Under the pieces are notes generated by a model that searched no databases, was not told where the DNA came from, and saw nothing but the letters and a program-made list of their open reading frames with translations. A stretch of 64,000 bases of DNA, from NCBI RefSeq assembly GCF_003001935.1, contig NZ_PVNG01000021.1:62001-126000 (forward strand), in the 5' to 3' direction. Below, piece after piece: positions 1-8,659 of the stretch (within the stretch, counting starts at the first letter, position 1; every line of letters begins with the position of its first letter). The position numbers were made by a program, and so were the translations under genes. The DNA comes from Nonomuraea fuscirosea (GTDB taxonomy: Bacteria > Actinomycetota > Actinomycetes > Streptosporangiales > Streptosporangiaceae).

Positions 1-130
1 GGCCCGGCGAGCGGTCGAGCAGTCCCTTCAGCGCGGTCGCGGCCAGATCGTCGGTCCTCGTGTCGGCCAGGGCTCCATTGAACCGGCCGAACGGGGTCCG
101 GACCGACGCGTACACGAACGAGCTGCTCAT
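1..130 (-). CDS. Thiolase (beta-ketoadipyl-CoA/acetyl-CoA acyltransferase type), N-terminal 43 codons, cut by window edge
   Basis: The reverse strand from the ATG at 130 reads 43 codons without a stop to the window edge. The start SSSFVYASVRTPFGR followed by GALADTRTDDLAA is the N-terminal signature of thiolases, especially the PcaF-like acyl-CoA acetyltransferases that cleave beta-ketoacyl-CoA with CoA. The catalytic cysteine would lie outside the window. It starts 28 bp after the upstream binding-protein gene and is probably the sixth gene of the leftward operon, suggesting the pathway ends in a beta-ketoacyl-CoA. The family is clear; the exact substrate is not. Confidence 0.82.
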   Translation of the reverse strand, partial: MSSSFVYASVRTPFGRFNGALADTRTDDLAATALKGLLDRSPG

Positions 131-158
131 TCGGGTCGTCTCCACTTCCTGCCCCATC

Positions 159-1241
159 TCAGGAGGCGTTCTTCGCTTGCTTGCGGATGTCGTCGTAGGA
201 GAAGTCGTTGATGGCGTCGAGCAGGTCGGGCGTGTAGATCTCCGTGGCGGGGAACGCCTTGTCCACGAGCCCGGCGGACGCCATGAACTCGACCATCCCG
301 GTGGCCGCCTTCGGATCGATCCCGCCCCACTTGCCGTCCTCGACTCCCTGGTCGGCCAGCCGGACCTTGAGGATCTTGACCTGGGACGCCATCGCGTCCT
401 GCTCCGGTCCGTTGCCCCGGGTCTCCGGGTGCAGCTTCCACAGGTCGCGGATCGCGGCCTCGGGGTTGGCCTGGGCGAAGGCGAAGCCCTTCGCGATGGC
501 GCGACCGAACCGCACCAGGACGTCCTTCTTCTCGTCGATCGTCTTCCGCGTCGCCGCGAACCCGCCGCCCCAGATGCTCGCGGTCTGGGGCACCGGCAGC
601 GGGGTGAGCTTGATCCCCGCGTCCTCGACGATCGCGTACTGGGTGTCCCAGAGGGACAGCGCGTCGACCTGGCCGCTCTTGATGGCGTTGATCTGCTGGG
701 CGCCGGCGCCGATCGGCACCAGGCCGGCGGCGTTCTCGCTCATCCCGTTGAGCTCCAACGCGGTCCGGGCGAACGTCCCGCCCGAGCTGGCCACCGCGGT
801 CACCCCGATCTTCTTGCCCTTCAGGTCCGCGATGCTCTTCACGTTCGAGCCCTGGGGCAGTTGCAGGCTGTAGATCCAGTGCGGGTAGTACGACGCGAAG
901 TAGACCAGGCCCAGGTTCTTGGCGTGACCGATCGCCACCGGCTCACCGGTCATCAGTCCGATGTCGGCGCCGCCGGCGGCCAGTTGCTGCGCCGACTGCG
1001 TGCCGGAGGGGAACAGCTGGACCTTGACGTCGAGCCCCTCGTCCTTGAAGTAGCCCTCGGCCTCGGGGACCACCAAGGTGGTGTAGCCGGAGTTCCAGCT
1101 GGGCGCGCTCAGGGCGAAGGTGACGGTGTCGAGGCCGTCGCCGCCCGCTGATTCGCCCCCCTCCGAACCGCAGGCGCCCAGCGTGGCCAGCACGAGGATG
1201 CCCGCGAACAGGCCGGCCACGCTCTTGAGTCGTCTCGTCAT
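159..1241 (-). CDS. ABC transporter substrate-binding lipoprotein, NMT1/TauA/SsuA type (copy 1)
   Basis: A 360-residue exported binding protein. The N-terminus has two Arg residues, a hydrophobic stretch and the lipobox LGAC (Cys24), so it should be lipid-anchored outside the membrane. The body has NMT1/SsuA-like features: a ligand-lobe start near PSWNSGY, the GGADIGLM segment, and DLKGKKIGV followed by an Ala/Ser-rich turn. This family delivers sulfonates, taurine, nitrate, pyrimidine precursors or small aromatic acids to a TauBC/SsuBC-type permease; the cognate ATPase and permease lie at 6189-7885. It is a close paralog of the protein at 2238-3332, from which it is separated by one oxidoreductase gene. 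Ligand unknown. Confidence 0.9.
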   Translation of the reverse strand: MTRRLKSVAGLFAGILVLATLGACGSEGGESAGGDGLDTVTFALSAPSWNSGYTTLVVPEAEGYFKDEGLDVKVQLFPSGTQSAQQLAAGGADIGLMTGEPVAIGHAKNLGLVYFASYYPHWIYSLQLPQGSNVKSIADLKGKKIGVTAVASSGGTFARTALELNGMSENAAGLVPIGAGAQQINAIKSGQVDALSLWDTQYAIVEDAGIKLTPLPVPQTASIWGGGFAATRKTIDEKKDVLVRFGRAIAKGFAFAQANPEAAIRDLWKLHPETRGNGPEQDAMASQVKILKVRLADQGVEDGKWGGIDPKAATGMVEFMASAGLVDKAFPATEIYTPDLLDAINDFSYDDIRKQAKNAS

Positions 1242-1247
1242 CCTCGG

Positions 1248-2237
1248 TCATTCCCCATCGAAGCTCGTGATCGCGTCTGAAGTCGTCGTGTCGTGCCAGT
1301 GCGGGAGGACGTGCCGCCCGACGAGGTCGAGCGTGTGGCGGGCGACCTCCGGCGGCGTGCCGAACGGGGCCACCCGTAACTGGACGGACGTTACCCCTGC
1401 TTGGACATATCGGGCGATAGTCGCGTCGATCTCGTCGGGCGTGCCCACCATGGGGAGCTCCAGCTCAGCGGGACCGTCCGCACCCATCCATGCGCCCCGC
1501 TCGGTGTAGTAGGCGGTCGCGGCCTTGAAGTGGCGCGCGGCGAGCTCGCGGGCCGTGGCGGCATCCTCGTGGACGACGCAGAACCTGGTGGTGGCGACCA
1601 CTCCCCCCGCCTCGCCCGGCCGTCCGCCGCGATACGACCAGTAGGCGGCCGACTGCTTGATCAACAGGTCGTCGCAGTAGTTCGTCGCGCCGTAGAATCC
1701 GTCGGCGAGCGTCGCGGCACGACGGGCCGAGGCGGCCACCTTGCCGCCCACCAGGACCCGCGGCCCGCCGCGCCGCACCGGGGGCGGGATCGCCACCGGC
1801 GCATCGGTGTTCACGTCGGCGGACCAGGCCTCGCGCAGCAGCTTCAGCGTGGCGTCGAAGGCCGCGCCGGCCGGACCGGACGCGGGCAGCCCGGCCCGTC
1901 GGGCGACCTCCGGGCTGCCGAGCCCGAGGCCGAGGGTGAGCTTCCCGCCGCACAGCTGGTCGAGCAGCGCGGCCTCGTAGGCCAGCTTCTCCGGACTGTA
2001 CGCCCGCAGGAGCAGCACCGCCGATCCCAGCGCCAGGGACGTCCGTCCGGCCAGATGTCCCAGGACCATCAGGACGGACGGGAGGTGGAACGGCTGAGCG
2101 GCCGCGTGATAGCTCTCGCCCACCCACGCGGAGTCGAAACCCTGCTGCTCCGCGCGGGCGAGCATCGTGACCGTGCGATCCACCTGCGGGCGGACCGGCT
2201 CCTGGGAGCTCAGGTCGAGCGCGATCCCCAGCCGCAT
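1248..2237 (-). CDS. LLM-class (luciferase-like) flavin-dependent oxidoreductase
   Basis: A 329-residue protein with the luciferase-like monooxygenase/F420 reductase TIM-barrel pattern: MRLGIALDLSS start, GFDSAWVGESYH (about 34-45), the RTSLALGSAVL strand and the KLTLGLGLGSPE segment. Such enzymes use FMNH2 or F420 to oxidise or reduce small organic molecules. Its start codon abuts the stop of the second binding protein and its stop lies 6 bp before the first, so all three are certainly co-transcribed. The pairing with SsuA/TauA-type transport is typical of organosulfur or aromatic scavenging. FMN versus F420 cannot be decided here. Confidence 0.85.
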   Translation of the reverse strand: MRLGIALDLSSQEPVRPQVDRTVTMLARAEQQGFDSAWVGESYHAAAQPFHLPSVLMVLGHLAGRTSLALGSAVLLLRAYSPEKLAYEAALLDQLCGGKLTLGLGLGSPEVARRAGLPASGPAGAAFDATLKLLREAWSADVNTDAPVAIPPPVRRGGPRVLVGGKVAASARRAATLADGFYGATNYCDDLLIKQSAAYWSYRGGRPGEAGGVVATTRFCVVHEDAATARELAARHFKAATAYYTERGAWMGADGPAELELPMVGTPDEIDATIARYVQAGVTSVQLRVAPFGTPPEVARHTLDLVGRHVLPHWHDTTTSDAITSFDGE

Positions 2238-3332
2238 TCAGCCGGCGCTCTCTGCTTGCTTGACGACGTCCTCGTGATTGAAGTCGTTGAACGCCTTGAA
2301 CATCGCGTCGGTGTAGATGTCCTTCGCCGGGAACTTCTTGATCAGTCCGGCCGAGGCCATGAAGTCGAGCGAACGGGTGAACGCGGCCTCGTCGATCCGG
2401 CCCAGGGTCTTGTCGTCGAAGCCCTGCCCGTCCAGGCGGACCTGGAGGACCTTGACCCCGTCAGCCAGCGCCTTCTCCTCCGGTTCTGACCCGCGGGTCT
2501 CCGGGTGGAGTTTCCACAGGTCGCGGATCGCGGCCTCGGGGTTGGCCTTGGAGAAGACGAACGCCTTCGCCACCGCCCGGCCGAACCGTTCGAGGATGTC
2601 CTTCTTGGCCTCGAGGTTCTTCTTGGTCGCCGCGAAGCCGCCGCCCCACGCGTCCGCCGTCTCCTTGACCGGGAGCGGTGTCAGGGTGACGCCGGCGTTC
2701 TTGACGATCTGGTACTGGATGTCCCAGAGCGCCAGCACGTCGACCTGGCCGCTCTTGATGGCGTTGATCTGCTGGGCGCCGGCGCCGATCGGCACCAGGC
2801 TGGCGGCGTTCTCGCTCATGCCGTTGAGCTGGATCGCGGTCCGGGCGAACGTCGCGCCGGAGCTCGCGACCGCGGAGACGCCGATCTTCTTGCCCTTCAG
2901 GTCGGCGATGCTCTTCACGGCCGAACCGTCCGGCACCTGCAGGCTGTAGATCCACTTCGCCCAGTAGGAGCTGAAGTAGGACAGGTTCAGGTCCTTGTCG
3001 TGCCCGATGGCCACGGGCTCGACCGTCATGAGGCCGAGGTCGGCCCCGCCGCCGGCGACCTGCTGCGCCGCCTGGGTGGCCGACGGGAACAGGTTGGTCG
3101 TGACCTTCAGACCCTCCTGCTCGTAGAAGCCCTCGGCCTCCACGACGGCCATGACCGCGTAACCGGCGTTCCAGCTGGGAGACGCCATCGCGAACGTCAC
3201 CGGCGTCAGCTTGCCGCCGACCTGAGCCGAGTCGCCGGATCCGCTGTCGGAACCGCACGCACTCAGCGTTACGGTCGCGCACAGGACGGCGACCGCACCA
3301 CTAACGACTTTCACTGCTCGTCCGGTCTTCAC
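2238..3332 (-). CDS. ABC transporter substrate-binding lipoprotein, NMT1/TauA type (copy 2)
   Basis: A 364-residue lipoprotein: Lys/Arg N-terminus, hydrophobic core, lipobox LSAC (Cys26), then a Gly/Ser-rich linker. It is strongly similar along its length to the 159-1241 protein, sharing PSWN.GY, GGADLGLM, DLKGKKIGV, LNGMSENAA, IGAGAQQINAIKSGQVD and DLWKLHPETRG. The pair is a tandem duplication with the flavin oxidoreductase in between. It lies 15 bp after the cupin gene. Retention of two binding proteins for one permease (6995-7885) suggests two related ligands or affinity ranges; that is inference. Confidence 0.9.
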   Translation of the reverse strand: MKTGRAVKVVSGAVAVLCATVTLSACGSDSGSGDSAQVGGKLTPVTFAMASPSWNAGYAVMAVVEAEGFYEQEGLKVTTNLFPSATQAAQQVAGGGADLGLMTVEPVAIGHDKDLNLSYFSSYWAKWIYSLQVPDGSAVKSIADLKGKKIGVSAVASSGATFARTAIQLNGMSENAASLVPIGAGAQQINAIKSGQVDVLALWDIQYQIVKNAGVTLTPLPVKETADAWGGGFAATKKNLEAKKDILERFGRAVAKAFVFSKANPEAAIRDLWKLHPETRGSEPEEKALADGVKVLQVRLDGQGFDDKTLGRIDEAAFTRSLDFMASAGLIKKFPAKDIYTDAMFKAFNDFNHEDVVKQAESAG

Positions 3333-3347
3333 GATGGAACCTGCCTC

Positions 3348-4214
3348 TTACTGGTTGGGGAGTGGGTAGGTGTCTTCGTTGAGCACTCGGCCCGGCTGCA
3401 GGGAGAAGTCCAGACGCGGCGGGCAGAAGATGTCGATCAGCTGGTTGGTCCCCGAGCCCACGGCCTCGCTGGTGTGCAGCATGGGCGGAGGGATCACGGC
3501 CACCGAAGGACTGCCGCACCGCAGGTGCCGGTCCTCGCGCCACTCGGTGCGGCGCTTGGACCACGGGGTCCGCAGGTGGTGGACGTACTCCCCTTCCACG
3601 GCGAGCGAGCACTGCTCGAAGTCGTCGTGGTCGTGCGGCGAGAGGGTGTTCGGGTCACGCGGGCCGATCCTGGGCGCCAGGAAGTTGATCATGAAGGTGC
3701 TGCACCGCACGATCTGGCCCGGGCGGATGGCGTCCTGCGTCACCTGCAGGTCGGCCAGCCGGTAGGCCCGGATGCGGTAACCCTCCGGCGGGTCCGGCCA
3801 CGGCTCGAACGGCTTGGTGTTCGGGTGCGGGTTCGCGTACGCGTCCCGGTTGCGCGCCTTGTCCAGCAGGTCGGTGGACTCGGAGCTGAACAGCCGCACG
3901 ACGGTGCAGTCGGCGACGCCGGAGATCACGCTGCCGCCCGGCGGGACCATCACCACCGCCTTGCCCGAGACCGGCTCGACCTCCCCCGGCGCGCGGACCT
4001 CGACGCTGCACTCCTCGTAGGGGAGGAGCAGGACGTACTCGTCCGGCTGATCACTCCGCTCCAGCACGTCGCCGGCGACCAGCGTCGTGTAGGCGAGCAC
4101 GAAGTTGTGCCCGCGGAAGTACCACGTCGACGATCCGCCAGGGGTCGTCTCGTCGGGATCCCCCGTACCGAGGTAGGAGAACTCCGCCTCGGGCGGGGTG
4201 GCCAGGGTGGTCAT
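3348..4214 (-). CDS. Bicupin domain protein, probable metal-dependent enzyme
   Basis: A 288-residue protein with two cupin barrels (about 35-125 and 165-285). The second barrel has a full metal site: His194, His196 and Glu200 in HDHDDFEQ, then His247 in MLHTSEA. The first barrel lacks a clear triad. Such bicupins include dioxygenases, isomerases and lyases acting on sugar acids or aromatic intermediates. It sits between the DUF6282 hydrolase (35 bp upstream) and the second binding protein (15 bp downstream) in the leftward operon, so a catabolic role is likely. I cannot assign a reaction. Confidence 0.75.
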   Translation of the reverse strand: MTTLATPPEAEFSYLGTGDPDETTPGGSSTWYFRGHNFVLAYTTLVAGDVLERSDQPDEYVLLLPYEECSVEVRAPGEVEPVSGKAVVMVPPGGSVISGVADCTVVRLFSSESTDLLDKARNRDAYANPHPNTKPFEPWPDPPEGYRIRAYRLADLQVTQDAIRPGQIVRCSTFMINFLAPRIGPRDPNTLSPHDHDDFEQCSLAVEGEYVHHLRTPWSKRRTEWREDRHLRCGSPSVAVIPPPMLHTSEAVGSGTNQLIDIFCPPRLDFSLQPGRVLNEDTYPLPNQ

Positions 4215-4249
4215 CGTCTGTCCTTTCGGGTCGGCGGCAAGATGCCGGT

Positions 4250-5140
4250 TCAGTCGTCCAGGCCGAGCAGGAAGGCGGGGTTGTCGCAGAAGACCTGCCG
4301 CAGCGACCTCTCGTCCAGGCCGAGGTCCAGCAGCGCGGTCGCGACGCGGATGTAGGAGTCCACCGGCAGCGGCCGATCCTTCTGACCGAGGTCGGAGGAG
4401 ATCACGGTGTGCTCAGGGCCGATCTTCTCGATCCAGTCCAGGAGGATCCTCGGGTCCCACTTCTTGGTCCCCTCGGGGTCGTAGAAGCCGGTCTCGTGCT
4501 CGATGAACGCTCCGTAGCCGATGAGCTCACGGCACTTCGCCTCGTCCGCGCCGATGACGTAGTCGGGATGGTTGAGCAGCATCCGGGTGACACCCTTGTC
4601 CTTGGCCGCGGCGAACAGCTGGGTGATCGACTCGGTCTCCATGTGGCCGCCGGTCACCATCGCGCCGGTCTCCTTGACCAGGTCGAGCACCTCGTAGACC
4701 TCGGGGATGAGCTCACCGTTCTCCTGGTGGACGTCGACCCGGGACGACGGCACCTCGACGCTCGCCGTGGGGAAGCCGACGCCCTCCGGATGGCAGTCGA
4801 TGTGCCGGCCGGCCGAGAACGTGGGAAACCACACGGCCTTGCCCCCCATGCGCAGGCACATGGCCACCGCCTGGGGGTTGATGCCGCCGATCATGCTGTT
4901 CAGCGTGATGCCGCCGAAGACCGGGGTTTTGATCTTCGCCAGCCGGTCGCTCATCGAGAGCAGGTCCATCACAGTGTTGTGGTGGTGGGACTTCACCAGC
5001 ACGCCCCTCATGCCGAGCCGCTCACCGTCCTTGCCGGCCTCGGCATGGTCGATGCGGCGAGGAAACGGGTTCGGGCCGGAATGGCAGTGCAGGTCAACGC
5101 AGCCGTTCAGCAGCTTGATGATGGCGGGCGAGTCAGTCAT
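4250..5140 (-). CDS. DUF6282-type metal-dependent hydrolase (amidohydrolase-like)
   Basis: A 296-residue TIM-barrel hydrolase. CVDLHCHSGP (about 15-24) supplies the first metal histidines; VKSHHHNTV, TGGHMETES and LLNHPDY supply further candidate ligands, and VISSDLGQ near the end supplies the conserved acidic residue. This resembles the amidohydrolase/DUF6282 family. It is the first gene of the leftward operon, divergent from the IclR gene with about 210 bp between. It probably hydrolyses an amide, lactone or ring intermediate in the same pathway as the cupin, flavin oxidoreductase and thiolase. Substrate unknown. Confidence 0.78.
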   Translation of the reverse strand: MTDSPAIIKLLNGCVDLHCHSGPNPFPRRIDHAEAGKDGERLGMRGVLVKSHHHNTVMDLLSMSDRLAKIKTPVFGGITLNSMIGGINPQAVAMCLRMGGKAVWFPTFSAGRHIDCHPEGVGFPTASVEVPSSRVDVHQENGELIPEVYEVLDLVKETGAMVTGGHMETESITQLFAAAKDKGVTRMLLNHPDYVIGADEAKCRELIGYGAFIEHETGFYDPEGTKKWDPRILLDWIEKIGPEHTVISSDLGQKDRPLPVDSYIRVATALLDLGLDERSLRQVFCDNPAFLLGLDD

Positions 5141-5224
5141 GAAGTCTCCGGAGTATCGACGGGGTTCACAGCACCGTTCGCATCACAGACTGGGAGTTCA
5201 CTATCCGGTCTGTCAATAGGGTGC

Positions 5225-5246
5225 GTTCGGAAACACTTTCGCGAAA
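5225..5246. promoter_or_regulatory. Candidate IclR operator: two adjacent palindrome-like half-sites
   Basis: In the gap between divergent hydrolase (start 5140) and IclR (start 5353) genes, GTTCGGAAAC (5225-5234) is followed 12 bp on by TTTCGCGAAA (5237-5246), a perfect 10-bp palindrome. Both elements are followed by AC-rich sequence, so they form a tandem repeat with about one helical turn of spacing. The position fits autoregulation and control of the divergent operon. This is the only strong symmetry I see in the gap. Confidence 0.4.
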
Positions 5247-5352
5247 CACCAGGAAAACCTTGCAGCAAGACACCGGACACGCTTACTCTCTGTCCGTACT
5301 GCGAACCGCGATAACTCTTTTTTGGGACATCAACGCGACGGGGTGGGGGCCG

Positions 5353-6132
5353 ATGACGGAGAACCAGGACGAAAAACCGGTGGCTGCTCGCGAGCAGGAC
5401 ATCCAGGCGGTGAGCCGGACCGCGCAGATCCTCGGGCTGTTCGGCCCGGAGACTCCGGAGCTCTCCGTCGCGGAGGCCACCCGCCGGCTCGGCCTGAACC
5501 GGACCACGGTGCACCGCTACTTCAGCTCGATGATCAGCTCCGGGCTGCTCGAGCGCGTGGAGGACTCCGCCTTCGTCCGTCCCGGACGGTCGATCCTGCA
5601 GCTCGGCAGCTTCATGCTGGGACAGCAGCGCATCATGCAGAAGGCGCCGGCCTACATGCGCGAGCTCACGCTCGAGATCAAGATCAGCACCGTGCTGTCG
5701 CTGTGGGGCACCTCCGGCCCGGTGGTCTCGCTGGTGGAGGAGGCCGAGCATCCCACCGTGGTGACGGTGCGGGTGGGCTCGCAGCTCGCCCTGGACTCCT
5801 CGCAGGCCAAGGTCTTCCTGGCCTTCCTGCCCGACCAGTTCCACGCCGACCGGCTCACCGGCAGCCTCCCCGAGCCCCAGCGCACCGAGACGCGCCATCG
5901 TATCGAGGCGATCCGGCAGGCCGGCATGAGCAGCCACGTCAACCACCGCGGCATCTGCGTCGTCGCGGCGCCGGTGTTCGCGGCGACCGGCATCTGCGCC
6001 ACGATCGCGGCCGTCGGCACCGAGCGGATGCTGCCGGACGCGCTGGACTCCCGGGAGGCCACGGCGTTGAAGGCCGTCTGCAAGCGACTGACCAAGGAGA
6101 TGGGCGGCACGTGGCCCGAGGCGACCGCCTGA
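5353..6132 (+). CDS. IclR-family transcriptional regulator
   Basis: A 259-residue protein. An N-terminal winged helix-turn-helix (about 18-75: AVSRTAQILGLF, LSVAEATRRLGLNRTTVHRY) is followed by a GAF-like effector domain (about 85-255). I chose the ATG at 5353, with a GGGG tract just upstream, over the in-frame GTG at 5221, because the extra 44 residues look non-coding and would cover the candidate operator. IclR proteins sense pathway intermediates and control adjacent catabolic operons. It is divergent from the hydrolase operon and co-directional with the ABC transporter, aldolase and SDR genes, so it likely controls both arms. Confidence 0.88.
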   Translation: MTENQDEKPVAAREQDIQAVSRTAQILGLFGPETPELSVAEATRRLGLNRTTVHRYFSSMISSGLLERVEDSAFVRPGRSILQLGSFMLGQQRIMQKAPAYMRELTLEIKISTVLSLWGTSGPVVSLVEEAEHPTVVTVRVGSQLALDSSQAKVFLAFLPDQFHADRLTGSLPEPQRTETRHRIEAIRQAGMSSHVNHRGICVVAAPVFAATGICATIAAVGTERMLPDALDSREATALKAVCKRLTKEMGGTWPEATA

Positions 6133-6188
6133 TCGCTGCCAGCACGACAACCGAGGCGCGGGCAGCCTGCGCTTGAACCAGGTGAGGA

Positions 6189-6986
6189 ATGACAGACATG
6201 CCGACCAGCACCGACACCGACTGCGCGATCCGCTTGGACTCGCTGTCCATGCTCTACCCGACGAAGTCCGGCGGGACCGTCCAGGCTCTCGACGACGTCT
6301 CCCTCAGCGTCCAGGCCGGTGAGTTCATCTCCATCGTCGGCCCCAGCGGCTGCGGCAAGAGCACGCTGCTGCGGATCATCATGGGCCTGTCCCGCCAGAC
6401 CTCCGGGCAGGTCACCTTCGGGCCGTCGGAGGACACCCACCGCAACCAGCTCGGGATGGTCTTCCAGCAGCCGCTGCTGCTGCCCTGGCGTACGGTGCGG
6501 AAGAACCTGCTGACGTCGCCGGACCTGCACCACGCCCGGGACGCCGCGACCCATGAGAAGGCCGACGAGCTGCTGGTGATGCTCGGCCTGGAGGAGTTCG
6601 GCGACCGCTATCCGAACGAGCTGTCCGGCGGGATGCAGCAGCGGGTCGGGATCGGCCGCGCCCTGATGCACGACCCGCGCATCCTGCTCATGGACGAGCC
6701 GTTCGGCGCCCTCGACGCGATGACCCGCGACCAGATGGGACTGGACCTGCTGAAGATCTGGGACCAGGATCGCAAGACCGTGCTGTTCGTGACGCACAGC
6801 ATCCCCGAGGCGGTGCTCCTCGCCGACCGCGTCGTGGTCATGACACCGCGCCCCGGCCGGTTGGCGGACGTCGTCGAGGTCGCGCTCCCCAGACCGCGGC
6901 GGCTCGAGAACATCAACACGCCGGAGTTCGGCGAGATCGTCCTGAAGATCCGCAAGCTGCTCGACTCCGAGCACAGCGCCCACTAG
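6189..6986 (+). CDS. ABC transporter ATP-binding protein, SsuB/TauB/nitrate type
   Basis: A 265-residue ATPase: Walker A GPSGCGKST (51-59), Q-loop in VFQQPLLLPW (91-100), signature LSGGMQQ (145-151), Walker B ILLMDEP (165-171) and the H-loop in FVTHSI. The LLPWRTV segment after the Q-loop is typical of the taurine/sulfonate/nitrate importer ATPases. A GGTGAGG ribosome site precedes the start. It powers the permease 8 bp downstream; the matching binding proteins are encoded in the divergent operon (159-1241, 2238-3332). Confidence 0.93.
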   Translation: MTDMPTSTDTDCAIRLDSLSMLYPTKSGGTVQALDDVSLSVQAGEFISIVGPSGCGKSTLLRIIMGLSRQTSGQVTFGPSEDTHRNQLGMVFQQPLLLPWRTVRKNLLTSPDLHHARDAATHEKADELLVMLGLEEFGDRYPNELSGGMQQRVGIGRALMHDPRILLMDEPFGALDAMTRDQMGLDLLKIWDQDRKTVLFVTHSIPEAVLLADRVVVMTPRPGRLADVVEVALPRPRRLENINTPEFGEIVLKIRKLLDSEHSAH

Positions 6987-6994
6987 GAGACCTG

Positions 6995-7885
6995 ATGTCC
7001 ACCAACACCAAGCGCCAGGCAGCCGGCCGAGAGGAACGCGCCGTCCCGGACGGTGAGACCGTGCCGGTGAAGGCGCCCACGAACTCGGACACCCCGGCCC
7101 GACGCCGCCGCCGAGTACCGGAGATCACCTACAGCGTGCTGGTGTTCATCGGGCTGTTGGTGGTCTGGCAGGTCGTGGTGGAGATGTTCGACATCTCCAA
7201 CATCCTCGTCCCCGCGCCCTCGGCCGTCGCCGTCTCCCTGGTCGACGGCTTCCGGGACGGCAGCCTGGTGAGCCACTCGATCGTCACCATGAAGGAGATC
7301 CTGATCGGATTCGGCATCGCGGTCGGCTCGGCGCTGGTCTCCGCGGTGCTCATCACCCAGTTCCGGACGGTGGAGCGTGTGCTCTTCCCGCTGCTCATCC
7401 TGACCCAGACCATCCCCAAGGTCGCCATGGCGCCGCTGCTGATCGTCTGGTTCGGCATCGGGATCAGCTCGAAGGTGCTGACCGTGGCGCTGATCGCGTT
7501 CTTCCCCCTCCTCATCAACGCCGTCCTGGGATTCAGGTCCGCCGCCCACGAGCAGGTCGAGATGCTCCGTTCCTTCGGCGCGTCCCGCATGCAGGTCATG
7601 CGGCACCTGCAGATCCCGTCGGCGCTTCCGCACATCTTCGCGGGACTGGAGGTCGCCGTCATCCTGTCCGTGACCGGCGCCGTGGTCGCGGAGTTCGTGG
7701 GCAGCTCGGAAGGTCTGGGCTACCTGATCCAGGCGAGCAACTTCACCCTGGACGTGGCCAGGACCTTCGCGGTGATCGTCGTGCTGTCGGCCGTCGGCAT
7801 CGTCCTGCACGCGGTCGTCGTGCAGCTCGGCAAGTGGCTGGTCTTCTGGACCGCCACCCCCTCCAACGCCGCCAGCGAGGTCTGA
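6995..7885 (+). CDS. ABC transporter permease, SsuC/TauC type
   Basis: A 296-residue integral membrane protein with about six predicted transmembrane helices after a charged cytoplasmic N-terminus (residues 1-45). The coupling motif (about 195-215, ending GASRMQVMRHLQIPSALPH) is the EAA loop that contacts the ATPase. It starts 8 bp after the ATPase gene and ends 3 bp before the aldolase gene. With the ATPase and the two lipoproteins of the divergent operon it forms one complete importer of the taurine/sulfonate/nitrate class. Confidence 0.93.
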   Translation: MSTNTKRQAAGREERAVPDGETVPVKAPTNSDTPARRRRRVPEITYSVLVFIGLLVVWQVVVEMFDISNILVPAPSAVAVSLVDGFRDGSLVSHSIVTMKEILIGFGIAVGSALVSAVLITQFRTVERVLFPLLILTQTIPKVAMAPLLIVWFGIGISSKVLTVALIAFFPLLINAVLGFRSAAHEQVEMLRSFGASRMQVMRHLQIPSALPHIFAGLEVAVILSVTGAVVAEFVGSSEGLGYLIQASNFTLDVARTFAVIVVLSAVGIVLHAVVVQLGKWLVFWTATPSNAASEV

Positions 7886-7888
7886 TCC

Positions 7889-8659
7889 ATGACACGGGTA
7901 CGCGACGGAATCAACGGCGGCACGCTCGGGACCTGGATCAAGCTGTCCAGCCCCGAGAGTGTCGAGATCATGGCCTACGCGGGCTTCGACTTCGTGGTCA
8001 TCGACCTCGAACACACGACACTGGACCTGGCCGCCGCCTCGACCCACATCGCGATGGCCCGCGCCCTCGGGGTGGATCCGCTCGTCAGGGTGCCCGACCA
8101 CGGCCCCAGCGTGATCCAGCGGGTCCTGGACGCCGGCGCGGCCGGTGTGGTCGTGCCGCACGTCGACACGGTCGAGCAGGCCCGGGCGGTCGTGCGGGCC
8201 ACCTGCTTCCCGCCGCGCGGCGACCGCGGGTCCGGCGGCACCAGCCGGGCGGGTCGCTGGGGGCTGCTGCCACGGGCGGAGTACCTCGAGTACGGCAACG
8301 AGCAGGCCCTGTGCGTCGTCCAGCTCGAGAGCGAGGCGGCGATGAGGAACACGAGGGAGATCCTGGCCGTCGACGGCATCGGCGCGGCGTTCGTAGGGCC
8401 GGCCGACCTCTCGATGTCGATGGGCGTCACGGCGGGAAGCGACGAGGTGGACCGGCTCGTCACGTCCGCGCTGGAGGCCGCCGCCGCGGCAGGCGTCCCC
8501 ATCGGCACCGCGTCCGCCACGAGTGACCAGGCCCGGGCCGCGCTGGCCCGGGGCTACGACTACGTGGTGGTCAGCAACGACACCTCGATCCTCGCCAGCG
8601 GAGGCCGGGCGATCGTGAACGCGGTGAAGGCGCCGGTCGCCGAGCGGGTCGCCCGATGA
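7889..8659 (+). CDS. HpcH/HpaI-family aldolase
   Basis: A 256-residue protein with the class II HpcH/HpaI pattern: GTWIKLSSPESVEIMA, FVVIDLEHTTLD (about 30-41), LVRVPDH (catalytic Arg region), a Gln-Leu-Glu metal ligand region near VVQLESEAA and VGPADLSMSMG with the second metal ligand. Family members reversibly cleave 2-keto-4-hydroxy acids to pyruvate plus an aldehyde after aromatic or sugar-acid breakdown. It is coupled to the SDR gene by an ATGA overlap, so aldol cleavage and dehydrogenation are probably consecutive steps. Confidence 0.88.
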   Translation: MTRVRDGINGGTLGTWIKLSSPESVEIMAYAGFDFVVIDLEHTTLDLAAASTHIAMARALGVDPLVRVPDHGPSVIQRVLDAGAAGVVVPHVDTVEQARAVVRATCFPPRGDRGSGGTSRAGRWGLLPRAEYLEYGNEQALCVVQLESEAAMRNTREILAVDGIGAAFVGPADLSMSMGVTAGSDEVDRLVTSALEAAAAAGVPIGTASATSDQARAALARGYDYVVVSNDTSILASGGRAIVNAVKAPVAERVAR

